Positions 10,537-20,414 of a stretch of DNA of 64,000 nucleotides are shown here, piece after piece. The stretch lies in contig JADDOH010005094.1 in the NCBI GenBank assembly GCA_016648135.1, positions 62,001 through 126,000 on the forward strand, read 5' to 3'. How positions within the stretch are numbered: position 1 is the stretch's first letter; every line of letters starts with the position of its first letter. The notes beneath the pieces are model-generated. The model did not search any database. It was not told where the DNA came from and was given only the letters and a program-made list of their open reading frames with translations. The stretch is from Agrypnia vestita (taxonomy: Eukaryota > Arthropoda > Insecta > Trichoptera > Phryganeidae). The position numbers were made by a program, and so were the translations under genes.

Positions 10537-10632
10537 TTATTTATTATTGTATTTATTTATTTATTGATTATATTATTTATTTGTATTGATATTTATTTAT
10601 TTATTTATTTGATTATTTATTTATTTATATTT

Positions 10633-10668
<36 letters not shown>

Positions 10669-10670
10669 CT
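10386..10670 (+). repeat. (TTTA)n microsatellite, LINE 3' tail
   Basis: About 285 bp of TTTA repeats with a few TTTG, GATT and GTAT interruptions follow the Jockey-like 3' UTR. The reading frames that run through it (LFIY repeats) are artefacts. Confidence 0.9.
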
Positions 10671-10834
10671 AATGCACAGCTTTTTTGCTTGTATTCGCTG
10701 CACGCCACTGAGGTCAGGACTTATTCCGTCTCTTCTCTTCCAATAACTATTGTCTCTAGCCGTCCCAATATAGTTTTTGAGACAGTTTATTTCAAACATT
10801 GTGGCCGATACATGTAGCATTTTTCCCGAATATA

Positions 10835-11330
10835 CAGGGTTAAGAATGCTCTAAGGTTTTCACGGGTACTCAGAATCTTCTGGTTTGTGTCTTCTGAGGT
10901 ATTATGCCGCGTGCATTGCAGGGTCCATCATCAGGGCTGATAATAGTAAGGGAGATATGCGACATCAAAGTATGCATTTTTTTAACATTTCTGACTTATT
11001 TTTTGTAAAACGTTAGACTATCATTACAGTAACTTATATCGAATATGAAAAATTCATTCCCTTTAATACAAGTCAAATAAAATAATAAAAACCTTCAAAT
11101 TACAATTGGAATTTCTGCAGGGTTTTAATCATTTTGTTTAATTTGTATTAAAATGCATAGATTTTTAGTTATCGATATAAGTTACTATAATGATAGTTCA
11201 ACATTTTGTAAAAAATGAGTCAGAAATATTGAAAAAAAATGCATAACATAACATTTTCGAGTCATGATCAAGGCAGATATATATTTCTGCGAGGTTATTA
11301 ATGTTTTCCAAATATACCTGTATAACAGCG
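10835..11330. mobile_element. foldback MITE with replaced left arm
   Basis: The left end CAGGGTTA is intact but from about 10842 to 10945 the arm is replaced by another repeat (TCTGGTTTGTGTCTTCTGAG and GCAGGGTCCATCATCAGGG). That repeat is also found near 18.3, 37.8 and 51.4 kb. From 10946 the normal family sequence resumes and the right arm ends AATATACCTG with TA. The replacement removed the ability to form the outer stem. Confidence 0.7.
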
Positions 11331-11331
11331 G

Positions 11332-11470
11332 TCTATGGAGAGACTAATGCTAGACCTAAGTCTGGGAGACGGAATCAGAAATTATGAAATCAGACGCCGG
11401 ACAAAATTTGTCAATGTGGTAGATCGTATTGCCACTAGGGTAACCAGGGTTGGAGCTTGATTTCATGGAA
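11332..11470 (+). pseudogene. RTE-like RT C-terminal fragment
   Basis: The frame reads SMERLMLDLSLGDGIRNYEI, then RRRTKFVNVVDRIATRVTR and a stop. It corresponds to the MER.MLG.SL.DRI.N..IR..T segment downstream of the RT domain in RTE elements. Only about 45 codons remain. Confidence 0.7.
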
Positions 11471-11574
11471 ACAATCAAGCTCCACCCCTGGCTACAACCC
11501 CCCCCCTCCCCCCACACGTAACCCACCCACCTCCATCAGTACCTAAGATATTTTAGTTTATATTCTCATGTTTA

Positions 11575-11637
11575 GATTAGAACATCTGTAGTTCTCGAAA
11601 CTAGTCATGTACAACTTAAACTCAAAAGTGGTCTTAT
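11575..11637 (+). mobile_element. Penelope-type terminal repeat, degenerate
   Basis: GAACATCTGTAGTTCTCGAA followed by ACTAGTC and ACTCAAAAGTGGTCTTA matches the repeat pair around 58.8-59.1 kb. The hammerhead core is not conserved (TTTAGAT in place of CTGATGA), but the hairpin plus GAAAC pattern remains. A different foldback element (11639-12064) has inserted at its end. Confidence 0.5.
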
Positions 11638-11638
11638 A

Positions 11639-12064
11639 CAGGGTGTCCCATATCTCGACGTCAAGCCGAAATCGGGTGATAGGCCAAGTCATAATAGTAA
11701 TCAGAAAAATATTATAAAAAAAAAATATCAGTCAGTTAAAACTGGGAAAAGTATTGATTTTGAATACTTGGTTTAGTCAAAAGGTGACATTTTCTTCCAA
11801 GCTAAAGCAGTTGGCTTTGAATTTTGGACAAAAGTTTACAGGAGCATTATTCAGGATTACATAATAGTAAAAAAAAAAAAGAAAAAAAAATATTTGTAGC
11901 AACAGAAGTGAAAGGACCATCACTGGGTGTAGATTTTTTTGATTTTTTAAAATGCTTATAATTTTTAAAACGCATGACTTAGATTTTTTTAAATATTTTT
12001 CTGATAACTATTATGACTTGGCCTATCATCCGATTTTAGCTTGACGTCGAGATACGGGACACTG
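11639..12064. mobile_element. foldback MITE, CAGGGTGTCCCATATCTCGACG type
   Basis: Inverted arms read CAGGGTGTCCCATATCTCG then ACGTCAAGC on the left, and GCTTGACGTCGAGATACGGG then ACACTG on the right. Both continue inward with GATAGGCCAAGTCATAATAG and its inverse. TA precedes the left end. Internal sequence is AT-rich and non-coding. The shared CAGGGTG end suggests the same transposase group as the larger foldback family. Confidence 0.8.
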
Positions 12065-12134
12065 AATATAAGTATTTTAATTATATATAAATTATCATGT
12101 AATTCCATAAAATTAATGCCAAATCAATTAATAA

Positions 12135-12362
12135 CATTCAAATGTGCGCAAAAAATATGTGTCTTGTTACGATGCAAAAAACGACCACAAAAGTAGTTTT
12201 TCTAGTAAGTAATTTAGTAACCATTTTTAAACTAAAAAATTTATATTTATTTGGAATATCATATTGAAGCTTGTAGTACGGGCTTTCCAGGCAACTTTCC
12301 CCGCATTCTTCTTACCGGACAGAGCTAGGGAATGGTCTTCTGATTGTGGTCCACCTATAGTG
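12135..12362 (-). repeat. ATAGGTCGACC repeat family, copy 1
   Basis: This is the minus-strand copy of a ~225-bp interspersed repeat also at 14717, 17844 and 46564. The family begins TATAGGTCGACCACAATC and contains CATTCCCTAGCTTTGTCCGG and a conserved GATATTCCAAATAAATAT stretch. Its translation GPQSEDHSLALSGKKNAG is kept here, but no homologous protein is recognised. Confidence 0.7.
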
Positions 12363-12766
12363 GAACATACTGAGGGTATACTGACAGAAGACAAATAAGT
12401 CAGATCTTGATGATTTTCTGTTTTCAACCGGAATATTTATTTATTATTTTTCTCTATACTTGATATAACGCATAACACGCACGTTGAAAGACGTCTGGTT
12501 TTCAAGTTAATAAAATAATTAAGTTATATTGATCTTATTTTCTTCTGACAGAAGGCACTAAATCAAATCATGCTTAGTGCCTCCCGTTTTTGCCACTTTA
12601 TAGTGCAGTAGATCATTATTCAAATGAAGATGTCAACAAAATATAATATTGATCTGCGAAACGTTATTTTGAGTTTTAAGTTTTAATTAGAATGGCTCTG
12701 TTACGATGAACAAAACTTATCATAAAAATGTAGAGTAAGTAAGATAACGCAATAAATATTTATATA
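12363..12766. other. unassigned AT-rich sequence
   Basis: No feature recognised. Confidence 0.4.
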
Positions 12767-13293
12767 CAGGGTTATTTGTAAAACATTAATAACCTCGCAG
12801 GACTATATTCCTGCCTTGATTAGAGTCGAAAATGTTCAAGCTATCATGACCTAATGTCAATAGTTAAGGAGATATGCGACATCAAATTTTGCATTTTTTT
12901 CTCAATATTTCCGACTTATTTTTTGTAAAACGTTGGACTATCATCATAGTAACTCATATTGAATATTAAAAATTCATTCCCTTTAACACAAGTCAAATAA
13001 AAAAATAAAAGCCTTCGAATTCCAATTGGAAAACATTCCAATTGGATTTTTTTCAGGGTTTTTATCATTTTATTTAACGTGTATTGAAATGATTGAATTT
13101 TTAGTAATCGATATAAGTTACTGCAATGATAGTCCAACGTTTTATAATAAATAAGTCGGAAATATTGAAAAAAAATACAAACTTTGATGACGCATATATG
13201 GATATTAGGTCATAATAGCTTGAACATTTTCGACTCATAATCAAGGGAGAAATATAGTCCTGCGAGGTTATTAATGTTTTCCAAATAACCTTG
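12767..13293. mobile_element. foldback MITE, CAGGGTTATTTG family, well preserved
   Basis: The element starts CAGGGTTATTTGTAAAACA preceded by TA and ends CCAAATAACCTTG followed by TA. It shows the full arm-core-arm layout of about 527 bp, with the AT-rich centre containing AATTCCAATTGGAA. The open frames inside (for example 12916-13137) are translations of the palindrome. Confidence 0.85.
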
Positions 13294-13329
13294 TATATAT
13301 TTATTTTGTTATCATACTTAAATACATAT

Positions 13330-13932
13330 ACATATAGGAGAGTGACTGCCGGGAATAGGGTGAACGGTGCTTTGAATGCAATAATTTCTAATAGAAATAT
13401 GTCTACCGAGGCAAAACTGGCGGTACATAATGGAGTTCTGGTACCGACACTAATGTATGGAAGTGAAGCCTGGAGCTGGCAGAAGAGGAACGAAAGTAGA
13501 TTGAATGCAGTGGAGATGAGGTCCCTTAGACGTATGTGTGGTAAATCCATGTATGATAGAGTAAAGAATCAAGATATTAGGAATGAATGTAAAGCTAATC
13601 GTAGCATAATACAGAGAATAAAAATAGGGTCGCTCAGGTGGTTTGGGCATGTTGAGCGAATGAATGAGGAAAGAATGGTAAGAAAGATATATGATGCAGG
13701 TGTTGACGGCGCCAGAAAAAGAGGGCGACCACGGAAGACGTGGCATGACCAGATTAACCAGATACTGGAAGATGGTCCTGTTAGAAGTCTGAACAACCGT
13801 CGAGCTTGCATGCGAAGATGTATGAATGTAGACGAAGCGAAAGTTGTATGTCAGGACAGAAGAGTATGGCGCTCTATCCTCTCTGCCTACCCCCTCCGGG
13901 AAACGGCGTGATGGTAAGTAAGTAAGTAAGTA
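13330..13932 (+). pseudogene. 5'-truncated RTE-like LINE, uninterrupted C-terminal ORF
   Basis: From 13336 to the TGA at 13909 the frame is unbroken. It reads RRVTAGNRVNGALNAIISNR, then VLVPTLMYGSEAWSWQKRNE, LNAVEMRSLRRMCGKSMYD, GSLRWFGHVERMNEERMV, RKRGRPRKTWHDQI, CMRRCMNVDEAKVVCQDRRV and WRSILSAYPLRETA. These are the LMYGSE.W, MR.LR...GK, LRWFGH..RM and GRPRKTW.D boxes downstream of the RT domain. The tail is (TAAG)4-5 at 13912-13930. TACTTAAA occurs at 13931-13938 and at 13315-13322, a possible target duplication though not directly at the 5' junction. Lack of stops suggests a recent insertion. The older relative is at 5578-6045. Confidence 0.9.
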
Positions 13933-13939
13933 CTTAAAA

Positions 13940-14715
13940 ATATTTTTGTTCTGTTTGCTATTTTTTTCACCGTGATTCACAAACTCAGCATAAAGATACT
14001 TTTAAATATTAATTAGTAATTTAGTAACGTGCACACTTGGCGTAACTGATAATACTTTGACGGAGTGTATAATATACCATTTTTAGAAGACAGAGATTCA
14101 TGGAACTGCGTGGAGTTTTGAATGTGTGTATCGATTTTCTCACTTTGTAGCTTAAACATTCGAGGTGCATAGATTTTCATCGATTGTCAGCCTAAGATAT
14201 CTTGTTTCTATCTTTTTATCAATTTCGTCACGGTTGCATGTAAGATTTATGCTTGAAATACATGTAGGTATGTGTTATGATGTTGTCTGGATGGAGGGAT
14301 TCTCTATTTTTTTAAGGCCTAGTATTTTTCTTTATCAAGTTAAATTATCTTATTTTTATTCCCAATGTACAGTGTTTAAAAGTATATTTCTTTATTGTGT
14401 TTGTGTTTTATTTCTTATGTGCAGTATTTAAAATTTTATCTCTAATATGTAGTCTTTTCTAACGTTTAAGCTTAAAAAAAATAAAACTCTACAGGTAGTT
14501 GCTTCAGAACAGACCTTGTCTTGTGATGCGTATATATAAAATGTAGAAAAAAATAGCAAATTAAAATAAAATAGTACCAACTAAAATTACATTTATATTC
14601 TTTCTACCTTGTTTTTGTTAATTAAATTTAAAAAAAAAATTAAAAATTTGATGATCTTACGTTTTTCAGTAGAGTATGAAATGAAATAAGTATGAAAAAA
14701 TTACTGAAAAAGATA
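13940..14715. other. unassigned AT-rich sequence
   Basis: No convincing open frame or repeat. The 88-codon plus frame at 14165-14431 is hydrophobic AT-rich translation without a recognisable domain. Confidence 0.4.
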
Positions 14716-14716
14716 C

Positions 14717-14935
14717 TATAGGTCGACCGCAATCAAAAGACCATTCCCTAGCTTTGTCCGGTAAGAATAAAGCGGGGGAAAGTTGCCTGGCAAGCCCGTA
14801 TTACAAGCCTCAATACGATATTCCAAATAAATATATTTTTTTTTGCTTAAAAAGGTTACTTACTTACTAGAAAAACTTGTTTTGTGTTCATTTTTTGCAT
14901 CGTAACAACACACATATTTTTTGTGCAAATTTATT
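14717..14935 (+). repeat. ATAGGTCGACC repeat family, copy 2
   Basis: Plus-strand copy starting TATAGGTCGACCGCAATC. The frame GRPQSKDHSLALSGKNKAGE followed by SCLASPYYKPQYDIPNKYIF is open, as in copies 3 and 4. Confidence 0.7.
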
Positions 14936-15044
14936 TAGTCATTAGTCCTTTTATAATTTTTTTAATTATACCTCTAACTCATTGACATCCAATGTTATAA
15001 TATGGGTGCCCAAAAGACAGTTCTGTACGACACACATCATCACT

Positions 15045-15310
15045 CTTGGCTCTGCTACCCCTGGTGGGTCTTGGCCTCCTCAAGAGTCTTCCTCCACTCA
15101 TCTCGGTCTAGTTCCAGCTCTTCCAGTTCCGAAGCTGCAAGGCAGATATGTCTTTGAGGACGTTGTCGCTCCATCTTAATTTCGGCCTTCCTGAGCTCCT
15201 TCGCCCTATCGGCCTTGAGTTCAGCGGGGACTTAGGTGCTCGATCGTTCTCTCCACACGACCCAGCCACCGAAGTCTTACAGGTTTACTGCGCCAAAGTC
15301 CACTTTCTAG
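15045..15310 (-). pseudogene. RTE-like LINE ORF C-terminus, frameshifted
   Basis: The minus strand reads RPKLRWSDNVLKDISALQLR and then, in another frame, LDRDEWRKTLEEAKTHQG and a stop. GRP..RW.D.V..D and L.RDEWR.....A...QG are the usual end of RTE-type ORFs. A single frameshift lies between the two halves around 15135. Confidence 0.75.
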
Positions 15311-15639
15311 AACCGAAGTCATGCCTCAGAGCACCTTCAAAAATGCTCTAAGAAAAATAATAAGCAGGTCCGACTCATCCGATCAAATTCACGCTTCTAG
15401 CGACGGTATTTATATCCCGAATATTTTCGGCTTCATCGTTTACATATTAAATAAACAAAATTTTTTCAAATATTATTTGGCAAACTCTCAGAAAGCTTTG
15501 AAAGATCATTTTTCCTTCTTTACGTTCAGTGTGAGAAATGTCCGGTGCTAACGACCAGGTCTTCTCCGGCGAACGGAGAAATGTCGTCTTCTGCGGTTTC
15601 GCGTCTGAAGCGTTGTAAATTTGACTTTCTTTTATCGCC

Positions 15640-15680
15640 GCTGGACTTTTATTTTCGACGCCGACCGGCTTCATCAGCGA
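15640..15680 (-). ncRNA. hammerhead-like core motif
   Basis: On the minus strand CTGATGA (15671-15677) is followed by AGCCGGTCGGCGTC, a 4-bp GCCG/CGGC stem, then GAAAAT. It fits the pattern of Penelope-type terminal repeats but stems I and III were not resolved, so this is only a candidate. It sits in a GC-richer stretch at 15540-15710. Confidence 0.35.
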
Positions 15681-15799
15681 CCGCTCCGTAAATAACTCCC
15701 AAGTTTTAGTATGTGTGGAACATGGATTCAACGAACTCGTACCATAAATGCATAAGGCTAAAGTCAAAAATAAATATATATAATATAGTATAGGATCAT

Positions 15800-16205
15800 A
15801 AACAGCATGATTGATTGCCCCCAGATTATTAGTCTGATCGACTTATATGTACCATCGAGGTCATCAAGACACAGTGCATTATTCTATTATAGTGGAAATG
15901 TCAGAACTAATGCATTTGCAAACTCTGTAATTCCCAAATTACATTCATTAGGGAATGAACATGCAGAAGCGGCTGACATTTTTGCTGATAGTATAACTGT
16001 GTTTAGGACAAAGCTGATACAATTCTTTACATCTCAACGAAATGGAAATGGATAATAAATTTTTCTGTATTATTATTTTAGCTTTTTACTATTATTATTT
16101 GTACCTTTTATCTGTATTATTATTTTATCTGTCTTATGATATTTCTTCTTTAATTTATATTCTGTATTTTTGTAAAAGCCTATAAGGGCGTTAAATAAAT
16201 AAATA
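15800..16205 (+). pseudogene. Jockey/CR1-like LINE C-terminus with TAAA tail
   Basis: The frame 15807-16055 reads IISLIDLYVPSRSSRHSALF, SGNVRTNAFANSVIPKLHSL and HAEAADIFADSITVFRTKLI. The 3' UTR carries GTAAAAGCCTATAAGGGCG and ends in TAAA repeats at 16191-16205. The minus-strand copy at 52018-52370 is closely related. A foldback element follows directly at 16212. Confidence 0.8.
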
Positions 16206-16211
16206 CATATA

Positions 16212-16745
16212 CAGGGTTATTTTTAAAACATTAATAACCTCGCAAGACTGTATTCCTGCATTGATTATGAGTCGAAAATTTTCAAGCTATCAAGACCTCA
16301 TACCAATAGTTACGGAGATGTGCGACATCAAAGTTTGCATTTTTTTTTCAATATTTCTGACTTATTTTTTGTAAAAAGTTGGACCATCATTACAGTAACT
16401 TATATCGAAAATGAAAAATTCATTTCCTTTAATAAAAGTCAAATAATAAAAACCTTCGAATTCCAATTGGAAAATATTCCAATTGTAATTTTTTCAGGGT
16501 TTTTAGCATTTTATTTAACTTTTATTGAATTGAATGAATTTTTCGTAATCGATATAAGTAACTGTAATGACAGTCCAACGTTTTACAAAAGTTAAGTAAG
16601 AAATATTGAAAAAAAAATGCAAATTTCGATGTCGCATATCTCCATAACTACTGATATTAGGTCATGATAGCTTGAACATTTTCGACTCATAATCAAGGCA
16701 GGAATATATTCCTGCGAGGTTATTAATGTTTTCCAAATAACGCTG
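16212..16745. mobile_element. foldback MITE, CAGGGTTATTT family
   Basis: The element starts CAGGGTTATTTTTAAAACA preceded by TA and ends CCAAATAACGCTG followed by TA. The whole arm-core-arm structure is present. It lies 7 bp after the LINE tail, so the AT-rich tail may have been its target. The reading frame 16320-16595 is palindrome translation. Confidence 0.85.
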
Positions 16746-17044
16746 TATAAATAAGCTAAACTATGATAAGCTAACATAAAACAAAATGGCTGAACCGTGA
16801 CAACATATCGAATAAGAGCATTTGTTTATAAATAACCTACAATAATTGAAAACGAGGCTTCAATTTGAAGACTGTTTCTTTAACTTATTATACAAATAAT
16901 CAGTAAGATGTTTTCGTGCTAATGAAATAGACATTCAATTATGAAATGATAAGTATGCAGATCCTATTTTTTTTTTAAATATACGAGTGTAATAACTAAT
17001 TAAGAGAATTGTTACCTACCTACCGAATATTTTTATTTTTTATT

Positions 17045-17440
17045 TTTTATATTTATTAGACACACAACAGGATAATAATAATAAGTACATGATACTCTAA
17101 TAATAATACATTTTAAATTAAGACTATGCCCATTATCCCAATTACAAGCGTCTTCGACACGCCCTAGTAACATGTATTTTTGCATTTAAATATATTTTAC
17201 ATGTACATTCTCTCGGAATATTCATCAGTTATTTGGGCACCTAATTTTTTTATTTTTTTTAATTATTAGAGACACTAACAGGATAATAGGTACATGATAC
17301 TCGGATAATAAACATTATAGTGAAGACTATGCCCATTATCCTAATTACAAGTGTCTTCGACACACCCTAGTAACATGTATTTTTGCATTTAAGTATATTT
17401 TACATGTACATTTATGTGTATTGTATATTTAGTGTTTGAA
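17045..17440 (+). repeat. 211-bp tandem duplication
   Basis: AACAGGATAAT starts at 17066 and again at 17277. Both units contain GACTATGCCCATTATCC, AATTACAAG.GTCTTCGACAC and CCCTAGTAACATGTATTTTT. The units differ by small indels. The flanking sequence from 16746 is unassigned AT-rich DNA. Confidence 0.8.
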
Positions 17441-17843
17441 TGTAGTGCGATTAGTATTTAATAAATAATTGATTTAATGGATCTATAGGTTCAGGTCATC
17501 GTTTAGAAAATCGTTTGAAAATACAAAAACACAGATGAGTTTTCATTCGTCAGTTATCAGTTTACTACATGTGATAACGTTATTTTTTATATTTTTTAAT
17601 CTTACTTCTTGATTTTTACAATAGGAAAATCATTGTGAAAAACGTGCTAAATAAATTTATTTATTAATATGTATTTATTATTCTGATTTAAAGTGACACG
17701 ACAAAGAATAAATGTACAAATAAAATTAGCCAAGACTAGCTGTGTACTGGAATAAAATTAATATTAAAAAATATTTATAAGCGAATCTCAGAGTGTATTT
17801 GAAGATTTTATTTAATGTTATGTCAAAATTCATTATATATCTC

Positions 17844-18071
17844 TATAGGTCGACCACAATCAAAAGACCATTCCCTAGCTTTGTCCGGTAAGAAGAAAGC
17901 GGGGGAAAGTTGCCTGGCAAGCCCGTATTACAAGCCTCAATATGATATTCCAAATAAATATATATGTTTTGTTTTAAAAAGGTTACTTACTAGAAAAACT
18001 TCTTTTGTGTTAATTTTTTGCATCGTAACAACACATACTTTTGCGCACATTCTTTTGAATGCGGTCTAGCT
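17844..18071 (+). repeat. ATAGGTCGACC repeat family, copy 3
   Basis: This is the fullest copy, from TATAGGTCGACCACAATC to TTTTGAATGCGGTCTAGCTA. The frame GRPQSKDHSLALSGKKKAGE continues through SCLASPYYKPQYDIPNKYI. No polymerase III boxes or target duplication were found. Confidence 0.7.
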
Positions 18072-18317
18072 ACGAAATAGTACGAAACATTTTGGAATTT
18101 CAACAGTTATTTGGTCACCATGTAAGTACAACGCGTGTTGTCGACTCCCGCTTTTTTCTGTCGACATTTCAAAGAATATTTTCTATTCTAAATTTAATGG
18201 AGAAGATCCCTGTAGTTTTTTCTACTAGCTCGAACCCTCCCACCTCCCCAAATATCCACGACTCCTTCCACCTCACAATACATAATTATTGTACTTGCAC
18301 ACTTTAGGTTAGTTAAA

Positions 18318-18450
18318 AAGACTTCTGGTTTGTGTCTTCTGGGGTATTATGCCGTGTTTTTATGACATTTCTGGCCGACATTTCGGGTCCATCAGATTGA
18401 AGTCAACACATCAGCCCTGATGATGGACCCTGCAATGGGATCCTATGTCT
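18318..18450. repeat. Penelope-type terminal-repeat fragment
   Basis: CTGGTTTGTGTCTTCTGGGG and TTTCTGGCCGACATTTCGGG are followed, in the opposite sense, by CCCTGATGATGGACCCTGCA and ATGGGATCC. The repeat also occurs at 10842-10945, 37836-37915 and 51393-51495. CTGATGA plus a hairpin fits the hammerhead-like layout, but GAAA is lost here on the plus side. Confidence 0.5.
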
Positions 18451-19080
18451 TGAGAAGGACTATCGATGTCTCTAGCATAGTGCATTCGAATATAGGAAAG
18501 AAACTGATTTAGAACATATTTAAAATTTTAAAATTTTGATAGTTTGTGGATGTTCTTACGGTGGAATGAAACAGTGAATGAAACAAAAAATAAATATATC
18601 TTATAAAAAAATTTAAAAAATGGCTCCCTGTACTCGCATACGCGTGTTAGAAGTTATATTTGTTTGGCATACATAAAAAAAACATCTTCTGTATTGTATA
18701 ATATCTTGCGTTGCATTGTTCGTGTTGTATTGTATACCTCCTAACTCCAGGTATACAACACATACCATCGATGACAGTTTTCCATCAATGGATAAAAAAT
18801 ATTGGGCCAGCCATTGGCATCTACCATTGGCGACAGTGGATTGTAGACACCAATGGCCGCGCGGCGGTCACTTCCAGCCGCTAATCGGCCACCATTGCCG
18901 ACCACACTATCAGCAACCAAGGCCTAGCAGCAAGCAATCGGCGACAGCCAATTGCTTATAATAGTACACATTAAATACAGTACCCGCTTACCGAACAGAA
19001 TTTTTCTTGTATTATACGAGAAAAATTCTCTTATAAAATATTTATTTCAAACACTAAATGAAACTGTGAGCACAAAATTC
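18451..19080. other. unassigned; CAATGG-rich GC patch
   Basis: AT-rich apart from 18745-18960, which is GC-rich and full of CCATTG/CAATGG motifs in both directions (possible inverted-repeat element). The 81-codon frame there has no recognisable domain. Confidence 0.4.
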
Positions 19081-19081
19081 A

Positions 19082-19385
19082 ATGAAGCTGAATAAGGATT
19101 TTCATTCCTACAATACAAGAGGAAGCGAAAACATAAGACTACCAAAGAAAAATAAAAACACCTCACAAAATTTTATGATGTATAAAGGTATAAAAATCTT
19201 CGATAGCCTGCCAAAGGAAATTCAAAACATGGAGAATATAAGGAGGTTTAAACTGGAGTGCAAAAATTATATTATAAAAACTTTTAAATGATTAGATGGA
19301 ATGCAATAGGTCTAAGTGAAATCATATTTAGCCCACACAACATTATGTGTGGAACGAAATAATTAAGATAAATAAATAAATAATA
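19082..19385 (+). pseudogene. LINE C-terminus (HSYNTR type) with TAAA tail
   Basis: The frame reads MKLNKDFHSYNTRGSENIRL, PKKNKNTSQNFMMYKGIKIF and DSLPKEIQNMENIRRFKLEC ending at 19291. HSYNTR, the Y.G.K.F..LP..I box and F...LK..L are the last conserved elements of a CR1-like ORF2. The 3' UTR has a hairpin, AGCCCACACAACATTATGTG, and ends in TAAA repeats at 19367-19384. Minus-strand relatives lie at 36655-37710 and 60140-60200. Confidence 0.8.
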
Positions 19386-19451
19386 ACATATTATGAATTT
19401 CATCACAATTGTATTACGAAAAATGCAAACATCGGCAAATATAATATATAC

Positions 19452-19932
19452 TTATATAAAAAGAAACCCGTGTTTCCCTACCCGCCAAGTTTTCTCCACA
19501 ACCAGCCACAACCACCCACCGGTGGTTATGGTGGTGGATAGTGCTTGGTGTCACATCGAAAATATGCGAGTTAGGTGGGGGTGGCTGTGCGTGGGTGGGA
19601 GTGGGTGACGAAAATGTGCTTTCTAGTACGTTGTTTTGTTATGGGAAGGCCGTAAATGCTTCAGATTGTTTCAAAATAGGCGCGCCGACTGTGTGGATGA
19701 GTCTAGAAGGTTCCGGAAAAACCCGCTCTAGAAAATTCTGGAAAGAGAAGGTTCTAGAAAATTCCCGAAATTTCTATAAGGTTGTTAACTGAGTGGCGGA
19801 ATGTGTCGGTGTGTCTAGAAGGTTCTTGAAAGTCCTGGAAGGAGAATGTTCTAGAAGGTTCACGAAAGTTCTATGACGATCCAAACAGGGTACTAAAAAT
19901 CTACGCGTGCGGAGCCGCGCGGGTACAGCTAG
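19452..19932 (+). mobile_element. non-autonomous Helitron carrying heat-shock-element arrays, copy 1
   Basis: The 3' end reads CTACGCGTGCGGAGCCGCGC then GGGTACAGCTAG followed by T, the same hairpin-plus-CTAG end as the Helitrons at 6890 and 38896. The 5' end is less certain; conserved sequence begins near AAGAAACCCGTGTTTCCC at 19461. The middle contains GAA/TTC units at exact 5-bp spacing: six units at 19747-19774, six at 19844-19871 and three at 19706-19718. This is the binding pattern of heat shock factor. The second copy, on the other strand, is at 59216-59726. Confidence 0.75.
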
Positions 19933-20414
19933 TAGAACATAAAAAAAAAACAGAAAAAGCGCCTGGAGCGAATGCAATTTTCATTGCACCATAACTTGAT
20001 GTCGTCATTTATAAGAATTGCTATTGGTTAAATATTACTCGGAATGCCGCCATCTTAGCTTTTGAATGGTGAGTCGTGACCTCATCACAGTGTGAAAATA
20101 TTCCGTCGCATGATGCGCGCGCACCTCGTTGCATTCTAAACTTTCAATATCGATGCGCCAGTATAACTTCACAAAATAATTACATTAATAGTTGGCTACA
20201 GTGTCTCCTAGACACACTTGAACAAAGACCTCAAGAGCGCAATATAATGTCACTCCTGTAATCCGCAATCCGCGAATTTACGGCCGGTCTAAAACCGGCC
20301 GTCATTACGGGTGTTATATGTTAGTACAAGGGCACCATTGCGAAGAAGTTGTACTGTGCGTCTTGCGTGAGGTTTGGACAGGGTTGTCCCCCTCGGACCA
20401 CACCAGGTGTGCCA
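19933..20414. other. unassigned; contains perfect GC hairpin
   Basis: ACGGCCGGT (20280-20288) and ACCGGCCGT (20294-20302) form a perfect 9-bp stem around CTAAA. GC content rises from 20280 toward the inverted-repeat element at 20415. Confidence 0.45.

Noticed and set aside
10325..10746. Two overlapping plus frames of 80 and 90 codons rich in LFIY
   Set aside because: They are translations of the TTTA microsatellite.
13450..13980. 176-codon minus frame
   Set aside because: It is antisense to the well-supported RTE-like ORF.
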